Shown here piece after piece: positions 1 through 7,859 of a stretch of 64,000 bases of DNA. Within the stretch, counting starts at the first letter, position 1. The number at the start of each line of letters is the position of its first letter. The notes under the pieces were generated by a model that was not told the origin of the DNA, ran no database searches, and saw nothing but the letters and a program-made list of their open reading frames with translations. Source of the DNA: Saprospiraceae bacterium (GTDB lineage: Bacteria; Bacteroidota; Bacteroidia; Chitinophagales; Saprospiraceae); contig JANQZX010000097.1 of the NCBI GenBank assembly GCA_030728245.1, positions 13,803 to 77,802 of the forward strand, read 5' to 3'. A program made the position numbers and the translations under genes.

Positions 1-5
1 ATTAA

Positions 6-185
6 TTAATTGAAAATACGGCTTAGTGAACGTGTAATATGGGCTATTAATAAAATAGCCGCAATGCCCATAGGCATGCCAATGACCATACTACCCAAGG
101 ATAAACCAACGGTAATACCTAGAATCATTCCAGCAGGAATCCATAACATCCATAAAGATTTGGGATTTAACATCATTTCCATCAT
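6..185 (-). CDS. small glycine-rich membrane protein (hypothetical)
   Basis: A 59-residue reading frame starting at the ATG at 185; a TTG directly upstream is a less likely start. After a Met-rich N-terminus (MMEMM) it has one or two hydrophobic stretches, roughly residues 11-33 and 36-50, rich in Gly and small residues (GMILGITVGLSLG), which suggests a glycine-zipper type packing of transmembrane helices. It ends in a short basic tail with two Arg. I recognise no family. A plus-strand frame over the same DNA lacks any protein-like composition, so the minus frame is preferred. Its function is unknown, and it may not be expressed. Confidence 0.45.
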   Translation of the reverse strand: MMEMMLNPKSLWMLWIPAGMILGITVGLSLGSMVIGMPMGIAAILLIAHITRSLSRIFN

Positions 186-486
186 CAAAATTCTTTTTAA
201 AGAAATATTTAGTGTATAATTATTAGTAATCTTTATTTTGCCAAATAAAATTAACCAAATAAAATAGATTAAAATTAATATTCGACAAAATAAGTTCGCA
301 AATATAGGTGTATTTTGTTGTTTAAACAGAATATTTATTATTTTTGAACACTTATTTGACGAGCAAAAAAGAATAAGTCACATTTTCCCAATAATTATTT
401 GGTAAAAAAAATATTTGATAGGAAAGGATTAATCTTATTTTTAGTTGCATTTTCAAAGCCATTTTTAATCCTAAATTTTTTATACG
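186..486. other. AT-rich intergenic region upstream of the decarboxylase
   Basis: About 300 bases of very AT-rich DNA between the divergent small membrane gene and the decarboxylase. The only organised element I can support is the Bacteroidota-type promoter at 314-346, listed separately. The remainder (347-486) would form a long, AT-rich leader of about 130 nt with no clear hairpin, riboswitch or small frame. Confidence 0.5.
314..346 (+). promoter_or_regulatory. Bacteroidota-type promoter (TTTG - 21 nt - TATTTTTG)
   Basis: TTTG at 314-317 and TATTTTTG at 339-346 match the -33/-7 consensus of the phylum (TTTG and TAnnTTTG) with a 21-nt spacer. Transcription would start near 353 and read into the decarboxylase gene at 487 through a leader of about 134 nt. 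This is a motif match only. Confidence 0.5.
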
Positions 487-1887
487 TTGAATAACAGATA
501 TGTTGACCTTATAGATCAGACATTTTACTTTCCACAGGAGGGTTTCGATATAGATTCCAATGGTTATTTAGAATTTAATGGCGTGCCATTAAAGTATCTT
601 ATAGAAAAGTATGGAACGCCATTCAAAGTTTTTTATCTACCCAAAATAGGAGAACAAATTAAGAAGGCAAAAAATCTTTTTACCAGGGCAATCAAAGCAT
701 CAGGTTACACGGGTAGGTATTATTATAGTTATTGTACTAAAAGTAATCATTTTAGCCATGTCTTAGAAGAGGTTCTTCAACATGATGTTCAACTGGAAAC
801 GTCTTCAGCTTTTGATTTGGATCTGATACAAAGGTTGGCAGCAAGAAATTTGATTAACCCCGATAATTATATTATTTGCAATGGGTTTAAACCAGAGCAT
901 TACAAAAGAAGGATTGTCGAACTCATTAACACTAGCTTCGATAATTTAATCCCCGTTTGTGATAATGTGGAAGAGTTATCCTATTATGCCAGTAACTTTA
1001 CAAAAAAATGTAAAATTGGATTACGTGTTGCCACTGAGGAAGAACCGAATTTTGAGTTTTATACCTCTCGATTGGGTATAAGAAATTCAGAGGTAATACC
1101 GCTGTACAAAGAAAAAATAGCAGATAATCCTCTCTTTGAACTTAAAATGCTTCATTTTTTCGTTGATACAGGCATTAAAGACACGCTGTATTATTGGGGT
1201 GAGCTGAAAAAGGCACTTAAAGTGTATTGTTCCCTTAGAAAGTTGTGCCCAACGCTGAATGCAATAAATATTGGGGGTGGACTGCCTATTAGAAATTCCC
1301 TCGGTTTCGAATTCGATTACAAATACATGATTAGGGAGATCGTTAATAATGTACAAAGTGCCTGCGCTTCGGAACAAGTTGAAATGCCTGATATTTTTAC
1401 TGAATTTGGAAAATATACCGTAGGTGAATCTGGAGCTAATGTGTTTGAAACTTTAGCCCAAAAACAACAGAATGATGCCGAAAAATGGTATATGATTGAT
1501 AATTCTTTAATGACCACGCTTCCCGATACCTGGGGAATTGGCGAAAGATTCATTCTGCTCCCGATTAATAAATGGAAAAATGAATACCAAAGAGTAAATA
1601 TTGGTGGATTAAGTTGTGATAACTCCGATTATTATAACGCGGAAGTTAACCAGGCTCAGGTTTATCTTCCTGTCATTGATCCCGATGATACAGAACCCCT
1701 TTATTTAGGGTTCTTTCATACAGGCGCTTACCAAGATTCTATAAGTGGTTATGGTGGAATAAAACACTGCTTGATTCCTTCCCCAAAACAAATATTGATT
1801 TATCGGGATGAATTGGGTAACTTAGTGGACATTATGGTAAGACCAGAACAAACTTCAGATGAAATGCTGAAAATATTAGGGTATTAA
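487..1887 (+). CDS. PLP-dependent decarboxylase, alanine-racemase fold (probable arginine decarboxylase)
   Basis: A 466-residue protein of the fold-type III ornithine/diaminopimelate/arginine decarboxylase superfamily. The N-terminal TIM-barrel carries the PLP lysine, K85, in YCTKSNH; a glycine-rich phosphate loop follows at INIGGG; and the C-terminal beta domain holds the Cys-Asp pair (C377-D378 in GLSCDNS), placed like the catalytic Cys of the family. Length and motifs fit the short Bacteroidota proteins annotated as arginine decarboxylase, which would make agmatine for polyamine synthesis. Ornithine, diaminopimelate or carboxynorspermidine as substrate cannot be excluded. The start is TTG at 487: an in-frame TAA at 472-474 blocks extension and no ATG occurs in the first 200 codons. 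It converges on glgP across a shared terminator. Confidence 0.8.
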   Translation: MNNRYVDLIDQTFYFPQEGFDIDSNGYLEFNGVPLKYLIEKYGTPFKVFYLPKIGEQIKKAKNLFTRAIKASGYTGRYYYSYCTKSNHFSHVLEEVLQHDVQLETSSAFDLDLIQRLAARNLINPDNYIICNGFKPEHYKRRIVELINTSFDNLIPVCDNVEELSYYASNFTKKCKIGLRVATEEEPNFEFYTSRLGIRNSEVIPLYKEKIADNPLFELKMLHFFVDTGIKDTLYYWGELKKALKVYCSLRKLCPTLNAINIGGGLPIRNSLGFEFDYKYMIREIVNNVQSACASEQVEMPDIFTEFGKYTVGESGANVFETLAQKQQNDAEKWYMIDNSLMTTLPDTWGIGERFILLPINKWKNEYQRVNIGGLSCDNSDYYNAEVNQAQVYLPVIDPDDTEPLYLGFFHTGAYQDSISGYGGIKHCLIPSPKQILIYRDELGNLVDIMVRPEQTSDEMLKILGY

Positions 1888-1920
1888 GTTTTTCAGATAA
1901 GTAGATAGTTGCTATTATTT

Positions 1921-1951
1921 AGCCTGCCGGCTTTTACCGGCAGGCTCTTTA
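1921..1951. terminator. bidirectional intrinsic terminator
   Basis: A perfect 10-bp GC-rich stem (1921-1930 with 1937-1946, arms AGCCTGCCGG / CCGGCAGGCT) with a 6-nt loop, followed by a T-rich tract. It lies between the convergent decarboxylase and glgP genes; the AT-rich DNA on its other side lets it serve both strands. Confidence 0.85.
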
Positions 1952-1954
1952 TTT

Positions 1955-4510
1955 TTACAACCATTTTACCCACTCATAAGAGCGATTCCTGGAAAGTAAA
2001 CTATGTCGTGGGAATAGGCGGAAGCCATATTCAAATACTCCTGGATTTGGAAGTACTATCCTTCCCTTATAGGTACTTTGATCTCCATCATTTCCAGTGA
2101 GTTCCAAACTTTGTGTCAATCTGATTTCTAATTTTGATTCACTCATTCTTTTGTATAGAATAAATTCTAATCCGAGGGAGTCTGCAGAAAGACCATTTCT
2201 ATAAATTTGAATATCGATATTCAGGCTTTCTCCTAAAGGCAGGGCATGATTATCAGTATCCATAATGGATTTTGATATTACATGAACCCCTTCCCAACAA
2301 CGTGAAACGTGGTTTTTCCAGGAACATAGATCTGCCATATTCTGGTTGTCCGACAACAACTTTTGCCCTTGTTGAATTAATGGAGAATAAAATAATCGGA
2401 AATAATCATCCATCATTCGCTTGGTTGTAAAATCAGGACCAACCTTTGCTATGATATTTCGGATAAATTGTATCCACTCTTCAGAAATTCCTTGTTCATT
2501 CCTTTTAAAATAAACAGGTATAATTTCCATTTCCAGAATATTATATAAAGTTTCTGCGTCGAGTTCGTCCTGTAAATTGGCCTCGACGTAGGTATTTTCC
2601 AGTGGTAGTGACCAACCAGCATCAGGACGGTATCCTTCAGCCCACCAACCATCGAGCACACTGAAATTGATTACCCCATTGATGGCTGCTTTCATTCCAC
2701 TGGTTCCAGACGCTTCTTTAGGTCTTGTAGGCGTATTCAACCAGATATCAACACCTTGGACCATCAATTTGGCCAATTCCATATTATAACCTTCAAGAAA
2801 AATAACTTTCCCTAAAAATTCGGGCGATTTTGAAATTTGAACAATCTCTTTGATTAATTTTTGCCCCGGTGCATCTGCAGGGTGAGCTTTTCCCGCGTAT
2901 AAAAAAATGATGGGCTTGTCTGACTGATTTATAATTTCAGCTAAACGGGCCTTATTTGAAAAAATGAGATGGGCTCTTTTATAGGTCGCAAACCGTCTTG
3001 CAAAGCCTAATATTAATGCATCATCCTTTATATTATTCAACGTCTCAAAAATAATGGCTGGTTTTTCCCCTCTTCTGGTGAGATCCTCCCTCAATTGTTT
3101 CTTTACGGCTTCCAGTAATTTACCCTTTAAGAAATTTCGCGTCTTTAATATCCTTTCGGAAGGAATCTTATAAACGCCTTCCCATCTTTCCTTATTGGAC
3201 AAATCGTCGAGGAACCCGGGTGCCAGGTATTCTTTAAACAAGTGATGCCATTCTGTGGCAATCCATGTTGGGTAATGTACCCCGTTGGTAACGTAACCAA
3301 TAGGCACTTCTGTCTCGGTGTAGCCCGGATAAAGCTCTTTGAACATTTCCCTGGAAACGGCTCCGTGTAATTCACTTACGCCATTTATTTCCTGACAATT
3401 ATGAATAGCTAAATGACTCATAGAGAAGGGTTCGCTACTGTCATCTCTGTGAATGCGACCTAGAGCCATAAATTCCCTCCAAGACAAGCCTATTTCAGGG
3501 ATATAGTCCTGGAAATAGGTGTAAAGTAAATCTTCTGGAAAATAATCGTGTCCCGCTGGAACTGGTGTATGCGTCGTAAATAATGAGGTGGCTCGCACAA
3601 GCTCTCGTGCTTCCTGATAAGTGTATCCAGATTGTCTTGCATTTCTGATTCTTTCCAAGGTCATGAATGCAGCGTGTCCTTCATTGCAATGATATACATT
3701 TCCATGAATACCCATGGCTTCCATTGCTCTTATACCCCCAATACCAAGTAAAATTTCCTGCTTTAACCGGTGCTCGTTGTCACCACCATATAATTGGTGC
3801 GTTAACGTTCTGTCTGCCCAGGAATTTTCAGCAATATCAGTATCTAATAAATACAGATTAATACGCCCAGCCTTTAATGCCCATATTTTAGCCCACACCG
3901 TTCGGCCTGGCAATGAAATTTGAATTTTTAGCCATTCGCCATGTGCATCCCTGACAGGTTCCATAGGCATTTTTGTATATTCCTGCGGAGGGTATTCATT
4001 AATTTGATCGCCATGCAAGGATATATGCTGCTGAAAATAGCCATATCGGTACAATAATCCAACGCCAGACAGGTTTACTCCCTGATCACTGGCTTCTTTT
4101 AAATAATCACCAGCCAAAACACCCAGACCACCAGAATAAAGGCGAACAGATATATGAAGGCCAAATTCCATACTAAAATAAACGATTTTAGGGTCTTTGA
4201 TGTCCGGTGTTTTATTCATGTAGGTCTTGAAGTCAGCATAAACTTGCTGTACTTTAGCCATAAATTGTGGATCATTGGCTAACGCTAACGCCTTTTCACT
4301 GCCTAACTGGTCTAATATGGTTAATGGGTTGCATTGACTTGCTTCCCAGGCCTCAGGTTGCAATGATTCAAATAAATCCATGGCCTCCCTGTGCCAGGAC
4401 CACCATAAATTTCCGGCAATTTCTTGCAGTGGCTTCAATGCATCGGGTAACCTGGAAGCTACAAATATTCTTTTTAAATGAGTAGCACTGGTTTGTATTT
4501 CCTCAGTCAT
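1955..4510 (-). CDS. glgP: alpha-glucan (glycogen) phosphorylase, GT35
   Basis: An 851-residue alpha-glucan phosphorylase of the compact bacterial type (the TIGR02094-like group). It releases glucose 1-phosphate from the non-reducing ends of glycogen or maltodextrin in the cytoplasm. Recognisable blocks are the N-terminal domain of unknown function common to this subgroup (NLWWSWH), MEFGLH and the glycine loop SGGLGVLAGD, the HCNEGHAAF block, and the C-terminal PLP/phosphate region with EASGTSGMKA and the following NGVINFSVLDGWW. The lysine in GTSGMK is part of the active site in the family. It lies 33 nt downstream of pdxJ, so the two are probably co-transcribed, which is attractive because the phosphorylase needs pyridoxal phosphate, the product of the PdxJ pathway. 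The length is full and no lesion is seen. Confidence 0.95.
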   Translation of the reverse strand: MTEEIQTSATHLKRIFVASRLPDALKPLQEIAGNLWWSWHREAMDLFESLQPEAWEASQCNPLTILDQLGSEKALALANDPQFMAKVQQVYADFKTYMNKTPDIKDPKIVYFSMEFGLHISVRLYSGGLGVLAGDYLKEASDQGVNLSGVGLLYRYGYFQQHISLHGDQINEYPPQEYTKMPMEPVRDAHGEWLKIQISLPGRTVWAKIWALKAGRINLYLLDTDIAENSWADRTLTHQLYGGDNEHRLKQEILLGIGGIRAMEAMGIHGNVYHCNEGHAAFMTLERIRNARQSGYTYQEARELVRATSLFTTHTPVPAGHDYFPEDLLYTYFQDYIPEIGLSWREFMALGRIHRDDSSEPFSMSHLAIHNCQEINGVSELHGAVSREMFKELYPGYTETEVPIGYVTNGVHYPTWIATEWHHLFKEYLAPGFLDDLSNKERWEGVYKIPSERILKTRNFLKGKLLEAVKKQLREDLTRRGEKPAIIFETLNNIKDDALILGFARRFATYKRAHLIFSNKARLAEIINQSDKPIIFLYAGKAHPADAPGQKLIKEIVQISKSPEFLGKVIFLEGYNMELAKLMVQGVDIWLNTPTRPKEASGTSGMKAAINGVINFSVLDGWWAEGYRPDAGWSLPLENTYVEANLQDELDAETLYNILEMEIIPVYFKRNEQGISEEWIQFIRNIIAKVGPDFTTKRMMDDYFRLFYSPLIQQGQKLLSDNQNMADLCSWKNHVSRCWEGVHVISKSIMDTDNHALPLGESLNIDIQIYRNGLSADSLGLEFILYKRMSESKLEIRLTQSLELTGNDGDQSTYKGRIVLPNPGVFEYGFRLFPRHSLLSRNRSYEWVKWL

Positions 4511-4543
4511 AATGTTTAATTTAAATTTATGGAGAATAAAATG

Positions 4544-5257
4544 TTATTTTAATGCAGCTTTATAGCGTTTTATCGTTTCCTCCAAACCAAGATATAAAGC
4601 GTCCGATATTAGGGCGTGTCCTATGGATACTTCATCTAAATGGGGTACTTTTTGCGCATAAAACGATAAATTATCCAAATTAAGATCGTGTCCGGCATTT
4701 ATTTTTAGTCCAAGAGAACGAGCTAACAATGCTGCCTGAACATGATTTTTAACCGCCTCTTCCGGATCAGTCGAAAAGTTTTTCGAAAAGGGGCCGGTAT
4801 AAAATTCAACACAATCAGCACCGCACTCTTTTGCTCCTTGTATCATTTCTGCTACAGGATCAACAAATAAGGAAACGCGAATCCCGGCCGCCTTTAAAAG
4901 ATTGCAAACGGAGATAAGAAAATCTTTATTTGTAAGGGTATTCCAGCCTGCATCGGAGGTAAGTGCCTCCGGAGCATCTGGTACTAAGGTGCATTGCGCA
5001 GGTCGGTGTTCAAGTACCAGTTCTATAAAATCGGTCGTTGGATTACCTTCAATATTTAGTTCTGTTTGAATGGTCTGTTTTAATGGACCGATATCATCGT
5101 ATCTTACATGGCGCTGATCTGGCCTTGGATGAACGGTAATTCCCTCTGCTCCAAATTTTTCACAATCTAAAGCTACCTGTAATAAGTTGGGAAGATTTCC
5201 TCCGCGAGCATTTCTTATGAGGGCTACTTTATTTAAATTAACGCTTAATCGAGTCAT
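4544..5257 (-). CDS. pdxJ: pyridoxine 5'-phosphate synthase
   Basis: A 237-residue protein matching PdxJ along its whole length. It condenses 1-deoxyxylulose 5-phosphate with 3-amino-2-oxopropyl phosphate to make pyridoxine phosphate, the last ring-forming step of the DXP-dependent vitamin B6 pathway. Typical signatures are the opening RLSVNLNKVALIRNARGG, GAEGITVHPRPDQRHV with the catalytic region, the ECGADCVEFYTGP block, and NAGHDLNLDNL near the C-terminus. The ATG at 5257 gives the canonical N-terminus. It is divergent from the CPBP protease gene (89 bp between starts) and upstream of glgP. Confidence 0.96.
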   Translation of the reverse strand: MTRLSVNLNKVALIRNARGGNLPNLLQVALDCEKFGAEGITVHPRPDQRHVRYDDIGPLKQTIQTELNIEGNPTTDFIELVLEHRPAQCTLVPDAPEALTSDAGWNTLTNKDFLISVCNLLKAAGIRVSLFVDPVAEMIQGAKECGADCVEFYTGPFSKNFSTDPEEAVKNHVQAALLARSLGLKINAGHDLNLDNLSFYAQKVPHLDEVSIGHALISDALYLGLEETIKRYKAALK

Positions 5258-5346
5258 AAAGAGGCTTTTTAAGACAAATGTGGGACAAAAATCAAAATTT
5301 AAGCTAATTTTACCAAATTAAATGAAAAATAGATTTAAAATCGCGC

Positions 5347-6225
5347 ATGTTTTCAAGAAAATTAGACTTGTTTTCCTTCTTTTTATTGCTCGTCGTCGTG
5401 GTGCTTTCTGGCGCTTTAATTGGCACTGGTGTAAGTACGGCTATAGCCAATTTTTTCGGCTTCACAGTAGCAGATCTTATAAAAGTACCTGCTTCCGGGT
5501 ATGATAAATTAGAAAGAGATGTTTTGAGATGGGTCAATATGGCCAGCCAGATATTTACTTTTTTGATTCCCGCCCTGGTGTATCGTATATATTATTTTAA
5601 AGAGGATAGGGTAGGCGCTTCCTTCGTTCCTTCAGCTACTTTTTTTTATTTTATTATAATTACCCCTTTGTGGATTATAGGTTCATTCCCTCTCGTTGAA
5701 TGGCTTTACCGACAAAATCTATTGCTTCCTTTGCCTGAATCTCTTTTAGCGCTTGAAAAAGGAGCTAATGAAACATTGACAGCTTTACTAAAAATGGAGG
5801 ATGGTTTTGAGTTTGTTCAAAATGTTATCGTCATGGCCGCTATTCCAGCCCTTTGCGAAGAATGGTTGTTTCGGGGAGTTATCCAGAAAAAATTGGTAAC
5901 ATCTCTTCCGAAACCCTGGATGGGCATTGTACTGACAGCAATTATTTTTAGTGCCATTCACTTTCAATTTGCTGGATTTATTCCAAGGATGTTTTTAGGC
6001 ATCCTGTTGGGTTATTTATATTTTTTTTCTGGTAATATTTGGATAGCCATCTGGGGGCATTTTGTTTTTAATGGGGTTCAGGTGTTATCTAAATTTCTTA
6101 ATATTCAAAGTGAGGAAGTCTTACCTGATAATTTAGTGCCGAATCCCGATGTAATTTGGGTAATCATTTCCGCACTGCTTACCACCGGCGTTTTCTTTTA
6201 TTTCAATAAATTAAAAGCTAAATAG
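5347..6225 (+). CDS. CPBP-family intramembrane metalloprotease (CAAX protease-like)
   Basis: A 292-residue polytopic membrane protein of the CAAX-protease / bacteriocin-processing (CPBP, Abi) family. The conserved motif 1 is EEWLFRG at about residues 171-177 (Glu-Glu-x3-Arg). Motif 2 contains a histidine in FSAIHFQF near residue 205, and motif 3 is GHFVFNG near residue 239; these supply the expected catalytic and metal-binding residues. About eight hydrophobic segments are visible. The substrate is unknown: bacterial members are linked to protein processing or immunity, but nothing nearby encodes a bacteriocin. Its stop codon abuts the cdsA start, so it heads a cdsA-psd membrane-lipid operon. 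Confidence 0.88.
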   Translation: MFSRKLDLFSFFLLLVVVVLSGALIGTGVSTAIANFFGFTVADLIKVPASGYDKLERDVLRWVNMASQIFTFLIPALVYRIYYFKEDRVGASFVPSATFFYFIIITPLWIIGSFPLVEWLYRQNLLLPLPESLLALEKGANETLTALLKMEDGFEFVQNVIVMAAIPALCEEWLFRGVIQKKLVTSLPKPWMGIVLTAIIFSAIHFQFAGFIPRMFLGILLGYLYFFSGNIWIAIWGHFVFNGVQVLSKFLNIQSEEVLPDNLVPNPDVIWVIISALLTTGVFFYFNKLKAK

Positions 6226-7035
6226 ATGAAAACAAGATTTTTTACCGGTCTGGTTTTTGTTTTGGTCACTTTAACTTGTGTTTTTAGTGGATTTGCTTAT
6301 TTTTCATTGCTTTTCTTTTTCATTACCGCCCTTTGTCTATTCGAGTTTTCTAAACTGGTAATGAATGATTCATCAATGAGCGCTAAACTAACCGTGGTCA
6401 TTTTAGGATTGTTTCCATTTATACTCATGGTGCTTTATCTTAATAATCATTTTCTGGAAAGGGATTTAATGCTATACCCAGCTTTATATTTCATCATTTT
6501 TACATTAGCCTTGTTTTTTGGCAAAGGTCATTCCATTGAAAATATGGGTTATTTCGCTATGGCTACCGTATATATAGGTGTTCCCTTTGCGATATTGTTG
6601 TGGGTAAGTATGGATAACCATGTCTATTTACCAGGAAGAGTAGCAGGTTTACTTTTCTTAACCTGGGCAAATGACACCGGCGCTTATATTTCTGGAAAAC
6701 TATTTGGAAAATATCCATTAATGAAGCGCATTTCTCCTAAAAAAACATGGGAAGGATTTATTGGTGGGTTGATTTTTGCTATTATTTTTGCTTTTGCTCT
6801 GACATATATGCCTTATACAGATCTTCAAATCACCCATTGGTGGATTTTAGCCATTATCGTCAGTGTGTTCGGACCCATAGGTGATCTTGTGGAGTCTTTA
6901 TTAAAGCGGGAAAAGCAAGCAAAAGATTCTGGAAGTTTGCTTCCAGGTCATGGCGGTTTTCTGGATAGGTTCGATGCCTTCATTTTCCATCTGCCATTTT
7001 GTGCCATCTATCTTTTTTGGTTTGTAAATAAATAA
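6226..7035 (+). CDS. cdsA: phosphatidate cytidylyltransferase
   Basis: A 269-residue integral membrane enzyme that makes CDP-diacylglycerol from phosphatidate and CTP, the branch-point of phospholipid synthesis. It has many transmembrane helices. The C-terminal family signature is clear: SPKKTWEGFIGG, then GDLVESLLKR and KDSGSLLPGHGGFLDRFD with the metal-binding Asp residues. It starts directly after the stop codon of the upstream CPBP protease gene, with zero spacing, and is followed after about 20 nt by psd. CdsA and Psd flank the phosphatidylserine synthase step, so the pair probably serves phosphatidylethanolamine synthesis. Confidence 0.95.
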   Translation: MKTRFFTGLVFVLVTLTCVFSGFAYFSLLFFFITALCLFEFSKLVMNDSSMSAKLTVVILGLFPFILMVLYLNNHFLERDLMLYPALYFIIFTLALFFGKGHSIENMGYFAMATVYIGVPFAILLWVSMDNHVYLPGRVAGLLFLTWANDTGAYISGKLFGKYPLMKRISPKKTWEGFIGGLIFAIIFAFALTYMPYTDLQITHWWILAIIVSVFGPIGDLVESLLKREKQAKDSGSLLPGHGGFLDRFDAFIFHLPFCAIYLFWFVNK

Positions 7036-7055
7036 TTATTTTTTAAAATATTAGA

Positions 7056-7715
7056 ATGATGATTTTTCATAAAGAAGGCTTTTTTTGGCTAACTATAGCC
7101 ACAGTAGATGTAATCTTTCTCTCTTTACTAACTTATTTTTTAAGTCCTGACTTTCTATGGTTAGGCATTTCTTTTGGCCTGGTAATTTTTATTTTAATTG
7201 CTCAGTTTTTCAGAAATCCGGTGAGAAAAATTAAAGAGTATAACGATCATCTGGTTTATGCCCCTGCCGATGGAAAAATTGTGGTCATAGAACCTGTTAT
7301 GGAGAATGAATTTTTCAAAGAAGAAAGAATTCAGGTATCTATTTTTATGTCGCCGTTGAATGTGCATGTTAACAGAAATCCTGTTGGGGGTAAAATTAAT
7401 TATTTTAAATATCACCCGGGAGAATTTTTAGTTGCCTGGCATCCAAAGTCCTCAACAGAGAATGAAAGGACTACTATTGTCTTTGGCGAAGGGAAAAATG
7501 CGTTATTAGTCAGACAAATTGCTGGTGCGGTGGCTCGTCGCATTTGCTGGTATGTAAAAGTGGGTCAGGAAGTTAAGCAAGGGGAAGATTTTGGATTCAT
7601 AAAATTTGGCTCCAGAGTGGATTTATTTTTACCGCTGGATGCAAAAATTAATGTTCAAATGGGAGAAGTATCCGTAGGCAATAAAACCATCATCGCCACC
7701 TTAAAAAAGGGTTAA
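7056..7715 (+). CDS. psd: phosphatidylserine decarboxylase, short (archaeal/Bacteroidota-type)
   Basis: A 219-residue proenzyme of the phosphatidylserine decarboxylase family. After two N-terminal hydrophobic segments (about residues 8-45) the domain begins at VYAPADGKIVV and carries MSPLNVHVNRNPVGG. The self-cleavage site is the Gly-Ser of KFGSRVDL, with Ser186 the expected pyruvoyl precursor, so processing would give a large beta chain and an alpha chain of about 34 residues. It makes phosphatidylethanolamine at the inner membrane. It follows cdsA and is probably in the same operon. The histidines RQIAGAVARR and VHVNR fit the short Psd class. Confidence 0.93.
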   Translation: MMIFHKEGFFWLTIATVDVIFLSLLTYFLSPDFLWLGISFGLVIFILIAQFFRNPVRKIKEYNDHLVYAPADGKIVVIEPVMENEFFKEERIQVSIFMSPLNVHVNRNPVGGKINYFKYHPGEFLVAWHPKSSTENERTTIVFGEGKNALLVRQIAGAVARRICWYVKVGQEVKQGEDFGFIKFGSRVDLFLPLDAKINVQMGEVSVGNKTIIATLKKG

Positions 7716-7802
7716 TTTATACATAAAGGCAGCATTTCAGCTCATTAACCGTTTAATGTAATAGTAATGCTTATTTTGGGTTTACATTTATTTGGTAAAC
7801 GA

Positions 7803-7810
7803 TAGATTTG
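7803..7810 (+). promoter_or_regulatory. candidate -7 element (TAGATTTG) of the first SusC operon
   Basis: TAGATTTG at 7803-7810 fits TAnnTTTG and would start transcription near 7817, about 43 nt before the susC ATG. The best TTTG upstream (7775-7778) is 24 nt away, slightly too far, so the -33 element is uncertain. A GTTTAC...GTAAAC inverted repeat (6-bp arms) lies just upstream. Confidence 0.35.
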
Positions 7811-7859
7811 TATTATTTTTACGTAAATTTTTTTACACATTAACAAAATTAAGATTGGT

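Noticed and set aside
10-219. Plus-strand frame over the first 200 bases.
   Set aside because: It mirrors the glycine-rich membrane frame on the minus strand and shows no signal peptide, domain or plausible composition.
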